From Spiroplasma litorale (GTDB lineage: Bacteria > Bacillota_I > Bacilli_A > Mycoplasmatales > Mycoplasmataceae): 64,000 bases of DNA. The number at the start of each line of letters is the position of its first letter. Position 1 is the first letter of the stretch. The translations under genes were made by a program, and so were the position numbers. Shown here one piece after another: positions 35,100 through 46,701 of this stretch. The notes under the pieces were generated by a model. The model made no database searches and was not told the DNA's origin. It saw only the letters and a program-made list of their open reading frames with translations. The DNA is taken from the NCBI RefSeq assembly GCF_001267155.1, contig NZ_CP012357.1, forward strand, positions 248,001-312,000, written 5' to 3'.

Positions 35100-37379
35100 A
35101 TGGCAAATTTTTTAAAAAAAACTTTATCTTTTTTTAGTATTGCAGCAATTTCTACAATTATTTCTTCTTCTGTTGTTTCTTGTGGTATGTCTTTGGATTA
35201 TTTAATGAACAGAGAAATAGACCCTGAAGTATATAGAGATACATACAATTATAATATATCTAGTTGAAATACTGCGCACACAATGCAAGCGACAGATGCA
35301 ATAGTTTTATCAAATACTTTTGAAACAATTTTATCTACAGATCAATATGGTAGAATCTATGGAGCTTTGGCCGAAAGTGAATACGGTGCTGAAAATGCTA
35401 CTAAAAAGGATGCAATTTATAATTATGTTGGAATTCATAATGATGATTTTAGTGAATGAGAGTATAAATTTAGGAAAGAAAACTATTGAACTTCATGAGA
35501 TGGAAAAAAAGTTAGAGAAGTATTACCTTCAGATATTTTAAAAGCTGCTAAGTATGCTTTAATACCTAGTAACGCTTCAGATGTGTCTAGTTTATATACA
35601 AGTTTTATAATTGGTGCTGATGAAATTTTTAGTGAAATTAAAAAACTCATAGATACTAATGAAAATGTAACTCAAAATGAAATTAATGCTGTTTTTGATA
35701 GATATGTTAATGAAGGAAAATTTGGAATAATTGTTGATGATAAAAAAGGTACTGTTAAATTTAAATTAAAACAAAAAGCACCGTTTTTTGAAAGTTTACT
35801 AACATATTCTGTATTTTCTCCAATATTTGATGAAACAAAAAGTGATATTAAAAATTTTACCGATACTGCCTATAATGGTGCTTATTTACCTAAACAAATT
35901 AATGCAAATGGTAAAATGATTCTTGAAGCAAATCCAAATTATGTTTTACATGATGGTGTAAATATCAAAAGAATCGAGTTTGACTACTTAGATGGAGCAT
36001 CTTCATCAAGAAATAGAACATTATTTGAATCAGGTTCTATATCTGGTTTTAATCTAAATGCTGATGATTTAAAAGGTTGAACTGATTATGTTGGGGATAA
36101 ATATGAAAACCCAAAATTTGAAGGTGTATATTCAACAAAATCTGTTGAAATGGCCGGTACATTTGTTTTATTCTTTAACTATTTTAATAGAAACTTGAGT
36201 GATGCCTCTAGAGGTGAGAAAGAACAAAAACGTGCTCTTAATGCTACAAAGTTATTACAATCATTTGATGTTCGTGCATTTTTATCAACGAATTTAGATA
36301 GATCAAGAATGGTAAGATACTTTTCTAAAACTATTGATGAAGAAAATAAACCATCAAAAATGATAAGAAACGTTTATACCGGACTTTCTGTTGCTCAAGA
36401 TCCAAATCAAGAGAATAAAGATTACACAGAGTTTGTTTCTGACTACTTCAACTCTAAAACATCAAATAAAGAAAAAGATGCTTTAAAAGATGGTAACGAT
36501 CCACTACTTAACAAAAGTAAAGATTTAGAGATCCAAAAAGATAAAGATGAGCTATTAAATTCAATAAATGAATATATAAAAACAAATAATATTACTTCTT
36601 CAAGAAGTGATGGAAAAATTGAATTAAGTTTTGCTCTTAGTCCTACAACAAGCAACTCTTTAAATCCTTATGTTAATTTCATGGTTAAAGCATTTAACAA
36701 TATTGAAAATAACCCAATTTACATAAAAACTTGAACTCCAACATCAACAGATGATTATAGAGGTGTTGGTCAAGAAGGAAGAACAGATCTATTTATTAGT
36801 GGTTGATCTCCTGATTATAAAGATCCTTCTACATACTTAGAAACTTTATTATTAGACGGAGCTTATAGAGGTTATACTGGTGTTGGTAGATTATTTGCAG
36901 AAAATAAAGCAAATGATAATAAGTATGAAAAAATACCAAATACAGATTATTATATAAATAAAGCAGTAAAAACTACAGATTCATTTGACATTCTTAAAAA
37001 AATGTTAGAATTCAGAGAACAAAACGATGCAAATAATCAAGAAGTAGATATTACAAAAAGATATGAAGGTTATGCAAAACAAGAGTATGAATACTTTTAT
37101 AAAAACTTCTTTATGTTAACTCTTTATACAAAAGCTATGCCAATTAATTACACTGTAAATTATATACAACCATTTTCAAGATCTTATGAATCTTTTGGTA
37201 CTGGTCAATATAAATTCTATAAAGCTTATCAAAATAAAAAATTATTAAACCGTTCTCAAATAGAAGAGTTTATGAAAAAATATAATAGCGCTTTAGAAGA
37301 AGTGAATAAAGATTGAAATTCATGTAGATATGGTCCAGAGTGAAAAAATAGTAATGAAAACAACAATTGTTTAAAATAA
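35100..37379 (+). CDS. oppA: Oligopeptide-binding lipoprotein OppA
   Basis: 759 residues. The lipoprotein signal MANFLKKTLSFFSIAAIST... ends in VVSC with the lipidated Cys at 28, to be cut by LspA (gene at 45028). The mature part shows SBP_bac_5 features: TFETILSTDQYGRIYGALAESEY, YKFRKENYWTSWDGKKV, and near the C-terminus TDLFISGWSPDYKDPSTYLETLLL, the family's conserved GWxxDYxDP element. Anchored outside the membrane, it delivers peptides to OppBC. AAGGAG precedes the ATG, which overlaps the oppF stop region. Confidence 0.93.
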
Positions 37380-37424
37380 AGCATTCTTTTATTAGAACTT
37401 TCTAATTTAAGGGTGTTTTTTTTA
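37373..37424 (+). terminator. Probable terminator of the opp operon
   Basis: An inner ATTAGA/TCTAAT hairpin sits in a longer imperfect stem that ends in eight T. Pairing needs several G-T pairs. Confidence 0.5.
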
Positions 37425-37449
37425 TATAATTATATTTAAAGGGGTAATT

Positions 37450-38382
37450 ATGGATTTTTTAGTTGAAAATTTATTTAACATTATTAATAAAAAAAATAAC
37501 GATTCAAGAGAGTATTTGAGTAAATTTAAATCAAAAGATTTGATTAAACTCTATGATGAAGCAGTCCAATCAGAAATAGGAAATGGATTTAATTTAAATA
37601 TTGATTACGATAGAATAGAAGAAGTTTCTTTTAAAACTTTTGATGATAAACAACTCAAAGGAGTATACTATAAAAATAAAAATTCTAAAAAATGAATTGT
37701 TGCTTTACACGGTTATTCTTCATCAAAAGAATCTTCTTTCATATCTAGTTTCTTTTTAAGTAAACTTGGATACAATGTTTTTGCATTTGATTTTCGTAAT
37801 CATGGTGGTTCTGACCCATCACCTATCACTTTAGGTGTTCATGAACAAAATGATTTAAATTATGCATTAGATTTCTTGAATAAAAATTTTAAAATAAAAA
37901 AAGTTGTTTTAATTGGTTATAGTATGGGAGCTCATGTATTAAATAGATATTCTCTTTCTAATCAATATAAAAAACACAAAGTAAAATTAGGGATATCAGA
38001 CTCAACTTTTTTACATTTAAGTGAAGTTTTAAAAACTTTATTGTCAAGTTATGCTAAAATCTTAAATAATAAAATGTCTGAAGGTATTGTCAAAAAACTT
38101 TTAGAAATTTATAACAAAAAACATAAAATTGATGTACTAGAAAAATCAATTATTGAATCTTCGTCTATTTGTAAAAAATCATTTCCAATTTTCTTTATTC
38201 ATTCTAAGGAAGATGTAATTACAAGTTATAAAGATTCAGAAAAGATTTATGATTTAAGAAATGTTTTTGTTAAAAATGATAGAATCAAAATATTTGAAAA
38301 GGGGGAACATATTAGAACTTATATTGAACACAATGAAGAGTATACTAATATGGTTTTTGATTTTGTAAAGAAAAAAAAGTAA
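37450..38382 (+). CDS. Alpha/beta hydrolase (serine hydrolase)
   Basis: 310 residues. ALHGYSSSKES is the oxyanion-hole HG motif, FDFRNHGGSDPS the loop after strand 4, and IGYSMGAH the nucleophile elbow with Ser at about 158. HSKEDVI holds the likely catalytic Asp and GEHIRTY the His. It resembles the mycoplasma lysophospholipase/esterase family, acting on lipids or peptides; substrate unknown. No signal peptide. A GGGG-type ribosome site precedes the ATG. The ABC ATPase begins 12 nt after its stop, suggesting an operon. Confidence 0.85.
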
Positions 38383-38394
38383 GAGGAAGAAAAG

Positions 38395-39663
38395 ATGGAA
38401 CATAACGATTGGCTTGTAACATTAGAAAATGTCTCAAAAGTTTTTAATAAAAAAATTTGAGCAATTAAAAAAGTAAATTTAAAAATATATAAAGGTGAAG
38501 GTTTAAGCGTTATTGGACCTAATCAATCAGGTAAAAGTATTTTAGGTAGACTTATTGCTGGCCAAATAAAACCAACTGGAGGAATTCTAGAATATAATTT
38601 TACACAGGAAGATGCTCTTTCTTCAATTGGTTTTCAATTTAGACAAACAACTTGACCTGATGGTTTTAAAATTAGAGAAATATTTAACTTATATAAAGAA
38701 ATATACAACATTAATGATAAAGAATGACTAGATGAAGTTATAAATACTTTTGATATATCTTCTAGATGAAATCAATTATTAAGTAGTTGTAATACATCAT
38801 GACTACAATTATTTTCTATAGCTTTAGCTATAATGCATAAACCAGAATTGATAGTTCTTGATGAGGTTTCATCAACAATTGGTATTGACTTTAAAGTTAG
38901 AATACTAAACTTTTTAAAAAAATATAAAGAAAATAATAATGCAACCTTTGTAATTATTTCACCTGATGATTCAACCTTCCATTATTTATGTAATAGGGTA
39001 ATAGTTCTTGATACTGGTTTAATTATGTCAGATGATTATACAGATGAGTGAGATGTAAATTTAAATTTCGAATCTTACTCTCTTAAAGTAATGGAAGCAA
39101 TACAAAATAAAGAAGTTTCTGTAAAACCTGATCCGATTTTTAAACCTATTTTGCAAAATTTTGATGTACACTATAATTTATTTAAAGAAAAATATAATAA
39201 GTTTTTAGAAATTAATGAACAGTATGAAAATGAAAAAGAAGTAGTTGAAATAAAAAATATAAATTATTATATTAATGAGTTAAACGAAAAATTAATTTAT
39301 GTATCAACATCAGCTTTAAACAAAAAAAATATAGATACTTTAAAATCGATGATAATTCAACTTATTAAATATGTTAAAAAGTTGAGAAAAAAAATGTCCA
39401 AAATAAGTAACGACATAATTTATAAAAAATCAATATTTGTGTTTCTTGATAAAATAAGTTTTTTTATTTATTATCTTGATAATACTTTAATTAAAATATT
39501 TAAGTCTAACAATATACTTGTTTATGTAAATGAAAAAAATGCAAACTTAAGTGAAAAAGAAATAAGTAAATTAAGTATGTTAAAGAAAAAATATATTCAA
39601 GAAGAAATTAGGTTAATGAAACAAGAAAATAGAATTATTAAACGTATAGAGAAAAGAAAATAG
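38395..39663 (+). CDS. Divergent ABC transporter ATPase with C-terminal extension
   Basis: 422 residues. Walker A GPNQSGKSILGR (about 41-52) has Gln where Gly/Ala is usual. The signature is poorly kept (SCNTSWLQLFSIALA), and Walker B is IVLDEVSSTIG, with Val-Ser in place of the common PTxG. The switch region is IISPDDSTFH, without the canonical His immediately after it. About 180 further residues are charged and helical. It is followed by two membrane proteins, so it should power an ABC-2-like exporter, though the weak signature raises doubt about normal ATP turnover. GAGGAAG precedes the ATG. Confidence 0.8.
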
Positions 39664-39676
39664 AGGGGTCATGAAT

Positions 39677-40657
39677 ATGAAATATAATAGAAGAAAAGTT
39701 TTTAAAATAATATTTGGTATTCAATGATCTAATTACAAGGGTGACATATTTATAATTTTTTCTGGATGGTTTATTACAATTATTACAATGGTAGTTTGAT
39801 TAGCTTTTAAAAACGCTGGCGAAAATATTGTGTATGATTCATTTATTTTAGCTAGTGCAATTGGTATTGGTACAATAAGAAACTGTTTATTTAATTTTAT
39901 TAAAACAATACACGATTTTCAAAGACATGATTTTTTTCAAAGATTATTTAGCACGAGAATATCTAAAACCTTAGTATTTTCAACTATGATTTTATTTAAT
40001 CAAATAGTTAACATTATAGTTACAGGATCACTTATTTTAATAGCTATGGCATTTGAAGATCAAAGAGAAATTATAAAACATGTTAATTGAGAAATATTTT
40101 TAGTTGGATTCTTTTTATTGGTATTCTTATCAAATGCTATGGCTTTTGCGATTGGTCTGAGTGTAAAAAAATTGGAAACAGCTTTCGTAATTGGTAATAT
40201 TTATTATTTTGGACCTGTATATTTAATTGGTTTAGGTATTCCTTACAAAACATTAGAAAAATCTGAAGGAGTAATAATAGCAAGTTTTATATTTCCACAA
40301 AGATATATGCTAAATATAATGGCTTCAGGTTGAGTAAATGATCCAAAAATGCTTGACAATACTTTTAGTTATGGGGGTAATTATTGGATTCCATATGTTG
40401 TTAGTGTTGTTTTAATTTTACTTGCATTATGACTTTTGGTTTATATTTTTAAAAGTAAATATGAAAATGATAATAAAAAGTTTAAAAGATACTCAAATAC
40501 AAAAAAACACCTTGGAATTATTTACGCAATTAAAAGATCTTCATCTATTGAAGAATTAGACCGTATCATAGAACTTAGAAATATGCTTAATAAAAATGTT
40601 AAGGTTAAAACTCCAAAAGGTAGGGTGAAACACAAATGGAAGAATCAAAAAAATTAA
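39677..40657 (+). CDS. ABC-2-like membrane protein A of the exporter cluster
   Basis: About 326 residues, six predicted membrane segments: FIIFSGWFITIITMVVWLAF, DSFILASAIGIGTIRNC, LVFSTMILFNQIVNIIVTGSLILIAMAF, FLVGFFLLVFLSNAMAFAIGL, AFVIGNIYYFGPVYLIGLGIP and the last before a basic tail. FPQRYMLNIMASGW is shared with the next gene (LPQRYMMNVMQAGW). An ATG at 39671 is also possible; GAGGGG spacing favours 39677. Its last 22 bases overlap the next gene. Confidence 0.8.
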
Positions 40658-41664
40658 TTACAAGCCCAAAAGGTTCAAACTACAGAGTTTTTAATAGACT
40701 ATATTTTTTATGAATAAAATCTTTTATTTTTTCTCCTTTAAACATGTTTTTAGGAGTATTTTTAATAATTTTTACACAATTCATATGACTTGCTTTTAAA
40801 AGTTCTGATCCATTTATTTTCGCAAGTGCACTTGGTAGTTTGATTGTAAGAAATAGTTGTCATACATTTTATAGAACACTAAACTTAAGTCGAACAACTG
40901 GCTTTACAAATAGACTTATATATACAAAAGCTAATAACTTTTTAAGACCATTATCGCATTTGGCGGCAAGTTTAACAATTAATTTTGTTGTATCTATAAT
41001 TATGCTTGGTTTAACAGTTATATTTTTTGAAGAACAAAGAGTTTTATTATCAGGTGTAAATTGATTTATGTTTATATCAGGCGCTTTTTTGCTATGATTA
41101 TTATCAGTTTTAATTTGCTATACAATATATATATTTTTTAAAAACTATATGCTGGGAAACATTGTTGCAATTATACTATATATGCTTTGTTATAATTTAC
41201 TTGGACTTGCATTTCCATACCAAAGTATTGCAAAACTTGAATGATTAAATGTTATTTTGTATTTGCTTCCACAAAGATATATGATGAATGTAATGCAAGC
41301 TGGTTGGGTTAATGCTACAAATTTAGTTTATCAATCAAATGAATTTCCATGGTCTAATGTAGATTTTAAACTTACAAACAATTTATGGTTGCCATATCTT
41401 GTTACATTTGGTTTTATTCTAATATTCTTTTTTATTAATTATTTACATTTAGCAAATAAATCAAAACAATTTAAAAAAGATGATTATGGGTCAAGTATAA
41501 TAGTTAAACTTTCAAATAAATATATAAGAGAAATTAAAAGATGTACAACAATTGATGATTTAAATCAATTACGTAATAAACACCTTGAAGAAACTGGTCA
41601 CAGTGTTACTATTAAAAAGAATATTGAAAAAAAGACTCAAAAAGTGACAAAAAGAAAAGAGTAA
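40636..41664 (+). CDS. ABC-2-like membrane protein B, paralogue of A
   Basis: 342 residues with the same six-helix plan and the shared motif LPQRYMMNVMQAGW before helix 6. Conserved pairs such as ASALGSLIVRNSCHTFYRTL against ASAIGIGTIRNCLFNFIKTI show the two genes arose by duplication and probably form a heterodimeric channel. The tail is basic (IKKNIEKKTQKVTKRKE), as in protein A. Translational overlap with A is 22 nt. Partner of the ATPase at 38395. Confidence 0.8.
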
Positions 41665-41670
41665 TATAAT

Positions 41671-42018
41671 ATGGATAATATAGATCAATTAAAAAAAAGA
41701 GTTCAAGATTTAGAAAATGAATTAGATATCTTTAAGAAAAAAGAAGAATATTTAAATAACGGTATTGAAAAAGTTAAATCAATTTACGATATTACAAGAC
41801 AAAATGCTGAAAAAATTATATATAAATCTGTTGTTATTGCAAACTCTCTGAAAGATGATGCAAAATCAACACTTGAAAAAATTAAAAATAACCCAAATGA
41901 CTTAGATAAATTTATTGATGAACTATTACATAAAAATAATCATTTATTAAATAACGACATTAATAAAGTCAAAAAAAATATACAAGAAATTGTTATTAAA
42001 ATAATTAATAGTAAATAA
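41671..42018 (+). CDS. Coiled-coil protein, 115 residues (DivIVA-like length and pattern)
   Basis: Almost entirely helical and charged. MDNIDQLKKRVQDLENELDIFKKKEE has a clear heptad pattern, and a second helix ENAEKIIYKS-type stretch follows. No membrane segment. The DivIVA/GpsB-like spacing of helices is suggestive but the N-terminal membrane-binding FxR motif is missing, so I only call it a coiled coil. It lies six bases after exporter protein B and ends the operon. Confidence 0.65.
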   Translation: MDNIDQLKKRVQDLENELDIFKKKEEYLNNGIEKVKSIYDITRQNAEKIIYKSVVIANSLKDDAKSTLEKIKNNPNDLDKFIDELLHKNNHLLNNDINKVKKNIQEIVIKIINSK

Positions 42019-42039
42019 AATTGTATATAATTATAATTG

Positions 42040-42280
42040 TATGTACAAAGTGTATAGTAAGACAAGGATTATTGTAAAAGTTTTTTAGAGAGCTAATGTT
42101 TGGTGGAAATTAGTAAACTTCCAATAATTTATCACTTACTTTAAGCACAGGAGAAGAAAGGTTAATACTGATTAGAACTCCTCGTTATGATTGCGTAAAT
42201 ATCAAAATTAAGAGATGTTTTAAATGCATCTGAAGTAGGATGGTACCGCGATTTTTCGCTCCTATATGGAGTTTTTTTTG
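42040..42280 (+). promoter_or_regulatory. T-box riboswitch, isoleucine type, upstream of ileS
   Basis: Stem I base AGTAAG/CTTACT, the AGAGAG motif and GGTGG apical sequence, the specifier ATC followed by A (42131-42133), and the conserved T-box AGGATGGTACCGCG (42237-42250) are all present in order. CTCC-TATAT-GGAG plus eight T (42259-42279) is the competing terminator. Uncharged tRNA-Ile would pair at ATC and at TGGT and favour antitermination, raising ileS expression when isoleucine is short. Confidence 0.9.
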
Positions 42281-42303
42281 TTTTCAAATAGATGGAGGAT
42301 AAA

Positions 42304-45027
42304 ATGAAAAAAAATTATAAAGATACTTTATTAATGTATAAAACTGATTTTGATATGAAAGCTGATTTAAAAATCAAAGAACCTTTAATAGAAAAAGAAT
42401 GAGAAGAAGAAGATATTTATAACAAAAAGTTAATATTAAATAAAAATAAAAAACAATTTATATTACATGATGGACCGCCATATGCAAATGGAAATATTCA
42501 TGTAGGTCATGCTTTAAATAAAATTTTAAAAGATATTATAGTTAGATGAAAAAATACAACTGGATTCTATTCGCCTTATATTATGGGTTGAGATACACAT
42601 GGTTTACCAATCGAAACTGCTATTACAAAAACAGGTGTAGATAGAAAAAAAACAGACCCTATAAAATTTAGAGAACTATGCAAAGAGTATGCTTTAGAGC
42701 AGGTTGCAAAACAGAGTGAACAGTTTAAAAGACTTGGTATATTTACTGATTATAATAAAAAGTATTTAACACTTTCAAAAGATTTTGAATTAAGTGAACT
42801 TAAATTATTTAAAAAAATGGTTGAAAAAAACTTAGTTTATAGGGATTTGAAACCAATTTATTGATCACCATCAAGTGAGTCAGCACTTGCCGAAGCAGAA
42901 ATAGAATATAAAGAAGTTAGGTCTCCAAGTATTTATGTAGCTTGTGAAATCATTGATGACAAAAGATTTAAATCAACAAGCTTAGTTATTTGAACTACAA
43001 CACCGTGAACAATACCATCCAACCAATTAATTGCAGTTGGAGAAGACTTGGGGTATTCGTTGATAAAAAATAATAAAACTAATAATAACTATATTATTGC
43101 AAGTGACTTAGTAGAGAGTTTTACTGAAATATTAGAGTGAGATAATTTTGAAGTTTTAGATAATTTTAAAGGTAGTGAGCTAGTAAGAATTAATTATAAA
43201 CATCCATGATATTCTGATAAAACTGGATTTACAGTTTTAGGTCATCATGTTACAAGTGAATCTGGAACAGGTTTAGTTCATATTGCAGGTGGTTTTGGTG
43301 AAGATGACTTTGAAATTGTTAAGTCTCATAATATTAAACCTTTTGCTCCAATTGATAATCAAGGTAAATTTGACCAAACTGTTAATGATAAAAAACTTGA
43401 AGGTGTTTTTTATGAAGATGCAAACAAAATTGTAGGTGAAGATCTAGAGAATAGAGGAATTTTATTAAAATTAAAATTTGTTAAACACTCTTATCCTCAT
43501 GATTGAAGAACAAAAAAACCAATAATATATAGAGCTACAAGTCAATGATTTTTAGGACTAAATTCAATAAAATCAGAAATTGACAATGTAATATTAAAAC
43601 AAGTAAATACAAACCCCGAATGATCAAAAGAGAGATTAAGAAACATTATAAAAGAAAGAAATGATTGAACAATTTCTAGACAAAGACTTTGAGGTGTACC
43701 AATACTTGCATTTTTTGATGAAAATAAAAAACCTATTTTAAATTCTGAAATAATTGATTATTCAATTAAAATAATTGAAAAAGAAGGGATTAATAAGTGA
43801 TTCTCAAAAGAAGTAGACTTATTTTTACCAGATAAATTTAAAAATAAAGGTTGGACAAAAGAACAAGACATATTAGATGTTTGATTTGATTCTGGCTCAT
43901 CGAATATTGCTTTACAAGAAGAATATGGTTATCAAAGACCTTATGACTTATATCTAGAGGGAAATGATCAGTATAGAGGTTGGTTTAACTCATCAATGAT
44001 AAATTCAGTTATATATGATGGAAATCCAGCTTATAAATTTGTAATTACCCATGGAATGACTAATGACGAAAAAGGTAAAAAAATGTCTAAGTCTATTGGT
44101 AATGTAATTGACCCAAATGAAATAACTAATGATCTAGGGGCTGACATTTTAAGACTTTGAGTATTTACAACTGATTTTACTGATGATCAAAGATTAGGTA
44201 AAGATATATTAAAACAAGTAACTGAATCATATAGAAAAATAAGAAATACTTTAAGATTCTTGTTGAATAACTTAGTTGATTTTGACCCTAATAAAAATTA
44301 TAAAAAAGATCTTGAAGAAGTTGATCAATATGCTCTTCATAGACTATCTAATGTAAAAAACAAGTATATTGAATCAATGAATAATTATAATTTTAACCAA
44401 TCATATAAAATACTTAATAATTACATTATTAATGATTTATCTTCATTTTATTTAGATTTTATAAAAGATATTATTTATGTCTATGGAAAAGATTCATTGA
44501 GACGTAGACAAGTTCAAACAGTAATGTATGAACAGTTGTGATGTTTGGTTGATTTATTAAAACCTGTTTTAGTACATACAATGGAAGAAGTTTATAAAAC
44601 TGCAAACTTACTCGAAAAAGAACAGTCTGTTCATTTATTAGATATAAGTAACCAAGATTTCTCAATGAATGAAACTTTTGATACTAGATGAAGTTTGGTT
44701 ATGGAACTTAAAAATAAGGCTTTAGAAGCTCTTGAACAAGCAAGAAATAATAAAATTATAAAGAAAAATTTTGATGCAGTATTGAAAATAAAACTTAATA
44801 AAAACAATGATTTTATTAGAAAAATTAAAGATTTAAATAAAATATTTATTGTTAATTCAATATATTTTTATGACGAATTAATTGATGATGTTACAAATAT
44901 TGCCGATATTGATGTATCATTAAAAGAAGGCGAAAAATGTGCAAGGTGTTGAACAATAAGCGATAAGCTAATTGATGATTTATGTTCAAATTGCGCAATT
45001 GTTTTAAAAGAAATAGGTGATTTTTAA
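42304..45027 (+). CDS. ileS: Isoleucyl-tRNA synthetase
   Basis: 907 residues, class I. The HIGH motif is HVGH in [11 protein letters not shown] (about 59-69), KMSKS is KKMSKSIGN (about 593-601), and the editing domain has WTTTPWTIPSN. The C-terminal zinc finger CARCW...CSNC (about 879-896) is intact. GLPIETAI and PYIMGWDTHG are typical, with TGA for Trp in nearly all cases. GGAGG precedes the ATG. Controlled by the T-box directly upstream. lspA begins at the next base after its stop. Confidence 0.97.
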
Positions 45028-45792
45028 ATGAATTCAAAGATGGCGTTTATAAAAAGTTATCTTAAAAATTATAAATATCTTTGAAAGTTCAAAATTATTA
45101 TTTGTGCTCCAATAATTGCTTTCTTGTTGTTTTTGGATTGACTATCAAAAGGTTTAATTAACTCAAGTATGATACAAGGTGAAAAAAAAGACTTTATTAA
45201 GGGTTTTATTGGTTTTGAATACAAAATAAACCCTGGAGCTGCTTATGGTATGAATTCAGGGTCTCCAACTCTTGCGATATCTATAGCTGCAGTTGTTTCT
45301 ATTTTTTTATTAATTATTTTTCTTTTTTTAAAGGATAAATATTGATTAATAGGATTATCATTTATGATTGGTGGTAGTTATGGAAACTTATTAGCAAGAA
45401 TTTGAGCACCATTTGATGAATACTCAAAAGTTTATGGGGGAGTTATTGACTTTCTAAAATGAGACTTTAGTTTTTTAGGATCAAATGAATATATATTTAA
45501 TTTAGCTGATTTATTTGTTAATATTGCAATTGGTTTGATTATACTAGCATTAATTATTTATTTAGTTGATGAATTAATTAGAGTTTATTATAAAAAAAAT
45601 GATGTATTGTACGAAAAGTATGTAGAGTTTCGATCAACAATATCAAAACTTTATATAATTTATTGACATAAATTTTATAAAAAAGATAGTGAGTTTAAAA
45701 TGACTTTTAAGGAATATTATATAAAAAGAAAGCAATTGATAAGAGAATTTAAAGAAGATAAAAGGAAAATACTAAATGGATCAGAAAATTAA
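45028..45792 (+). CDS. lspA: Lipoprotein signal peptidase (signal peptidase II)
   Basis: 254 residues, longer than the usual 150-200 because of charged N- and C-terminal extensions. Four hydrophobic segments hold the aspartyl catalytic pair: VIDF with Asp 141 and FNLADL with Asp 161. NPGAAYGM matches the conserved N-P-G-A-A/G segment and GGSYGNLLARI the third conserved block. It cleaves signal peptides of lipoproteins such as OppA. The start follows ileS directly, and the last 17 bases overlap the pseudouridine synthase gene. Confidence 0.92.
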
Positions 45793-46693
45793 TTACTATT
45801 TTGACTCCAAGCCTACAAGACTAGATAAGTATTTAACAGAAAAGCTACAATCAGAGTATAACTTTTCAAGAACTTATATAAAAAAAATAATAGAATCAAA
45901 CAACGTTAAAGTAAACAAAATTATTGTTAAACCTAAATATCTTTTACAGTTAAATGACTTTATAGAAATTGATATTCCAAACCCAGAAAGTTTAGAAACT
46001 CTTCCAGAAGACATTGACTTTAAAGTTATTTATGAGGATAGTGACATTTTAATAATAGATAAACCAAACGGATTAGTTGTTCACCCTGCGCCTGGAAACT
46101 TAAGTGGAACTCTTGTTAATGGACTTTTATATAGAATAAAAGATTTATCTTCAATAAATGGTTTTTTTAGACCAGGAATTGTTCATAGAATTGATAAATT
46201 TACAACCGGACTTTTGATAGTTGCAAAAACAGATTTAGCACATAAAAACTTAGTAAAAATGCTTTCGGAAAATAAAATATATAAAGAATACATTGCTTTA
46301 GTTCATGGTGTAATTGATAGTAATTCAGGATTAATTGATGCACCAATTGGTAGGCATCGAACAGACAGAAAAAAAATGGCTGTTACAGAAATTAACTCAA
46401 AAAGAGCTATAACAAAATTTAGCGTAATAAAAAGATTTCAAAAAAACACCTTAATATGTTGCAATATTGAAACTGGCAGAACCCATCAAATAAGAGTTCA
46501 TTTAAGTTATATAAATCACCCAGTTGTAGGAGATCCTCTATATGCTTATAAAGATGATAAAAAAATAGATTTTGGTCAATATTTACACTCTCATAAGTTA
46601 ATATTTAATCATCCAATTACTAATAAAAAAATAGAATTTGTATCTGATATTCCAGAGGAATTTAATGTTAGAATAAATATGATAGAAAATTAG
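45776..46693 (+). CDS. rluD: RluD-type pseudouridine synthase
   Basis: 305 residues. An S4 RNA-binding domain lies at the N-terminus (LDKYLTEKL...VKVNKIIVKPKYLLQLNDFIEI). The catalytic domain has DKPNGLVVHPAPG and the catalytic Asp at about 140 in GIVHRIDKFTTGLL, then GRTHQIRVHLSYINHPVVGDPLY. It converts uridines in 23S rRNA to pseudouridine. RluA/RluD subfamily members are similar, so the exact targets are not assured. Confidence 0.92.
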   Translation: MDQKINYYFDSKPTRLDKYLTEKLQSEYNFSRTYIKKIIESNNVKVNKIIVKPKYLLQLNDFIEIDIPNPESLETLPEDIDFKVIYEDSDILIIDKPNGLVVHPAPGNLSGTLVNGLLYRIKDLSSINGFFRPGIVHRIDKFTTGLLIVAKTDLAHKNLVKMLSENKIYKEYIALVHGVIDSNSGLIDAPIGRHRTDRKKMAVTEINSKRAITKFSVIKRFQKNTLICCNIETGRTHQIRVHLSYINHPVVGDPLYAYKDDKKIDFGQYLHSHKLIFNHPITNKKIEFVSDIPEEFNVRINMIEN

Positions 46694-46701
46694 GTGTAAT
46701 T

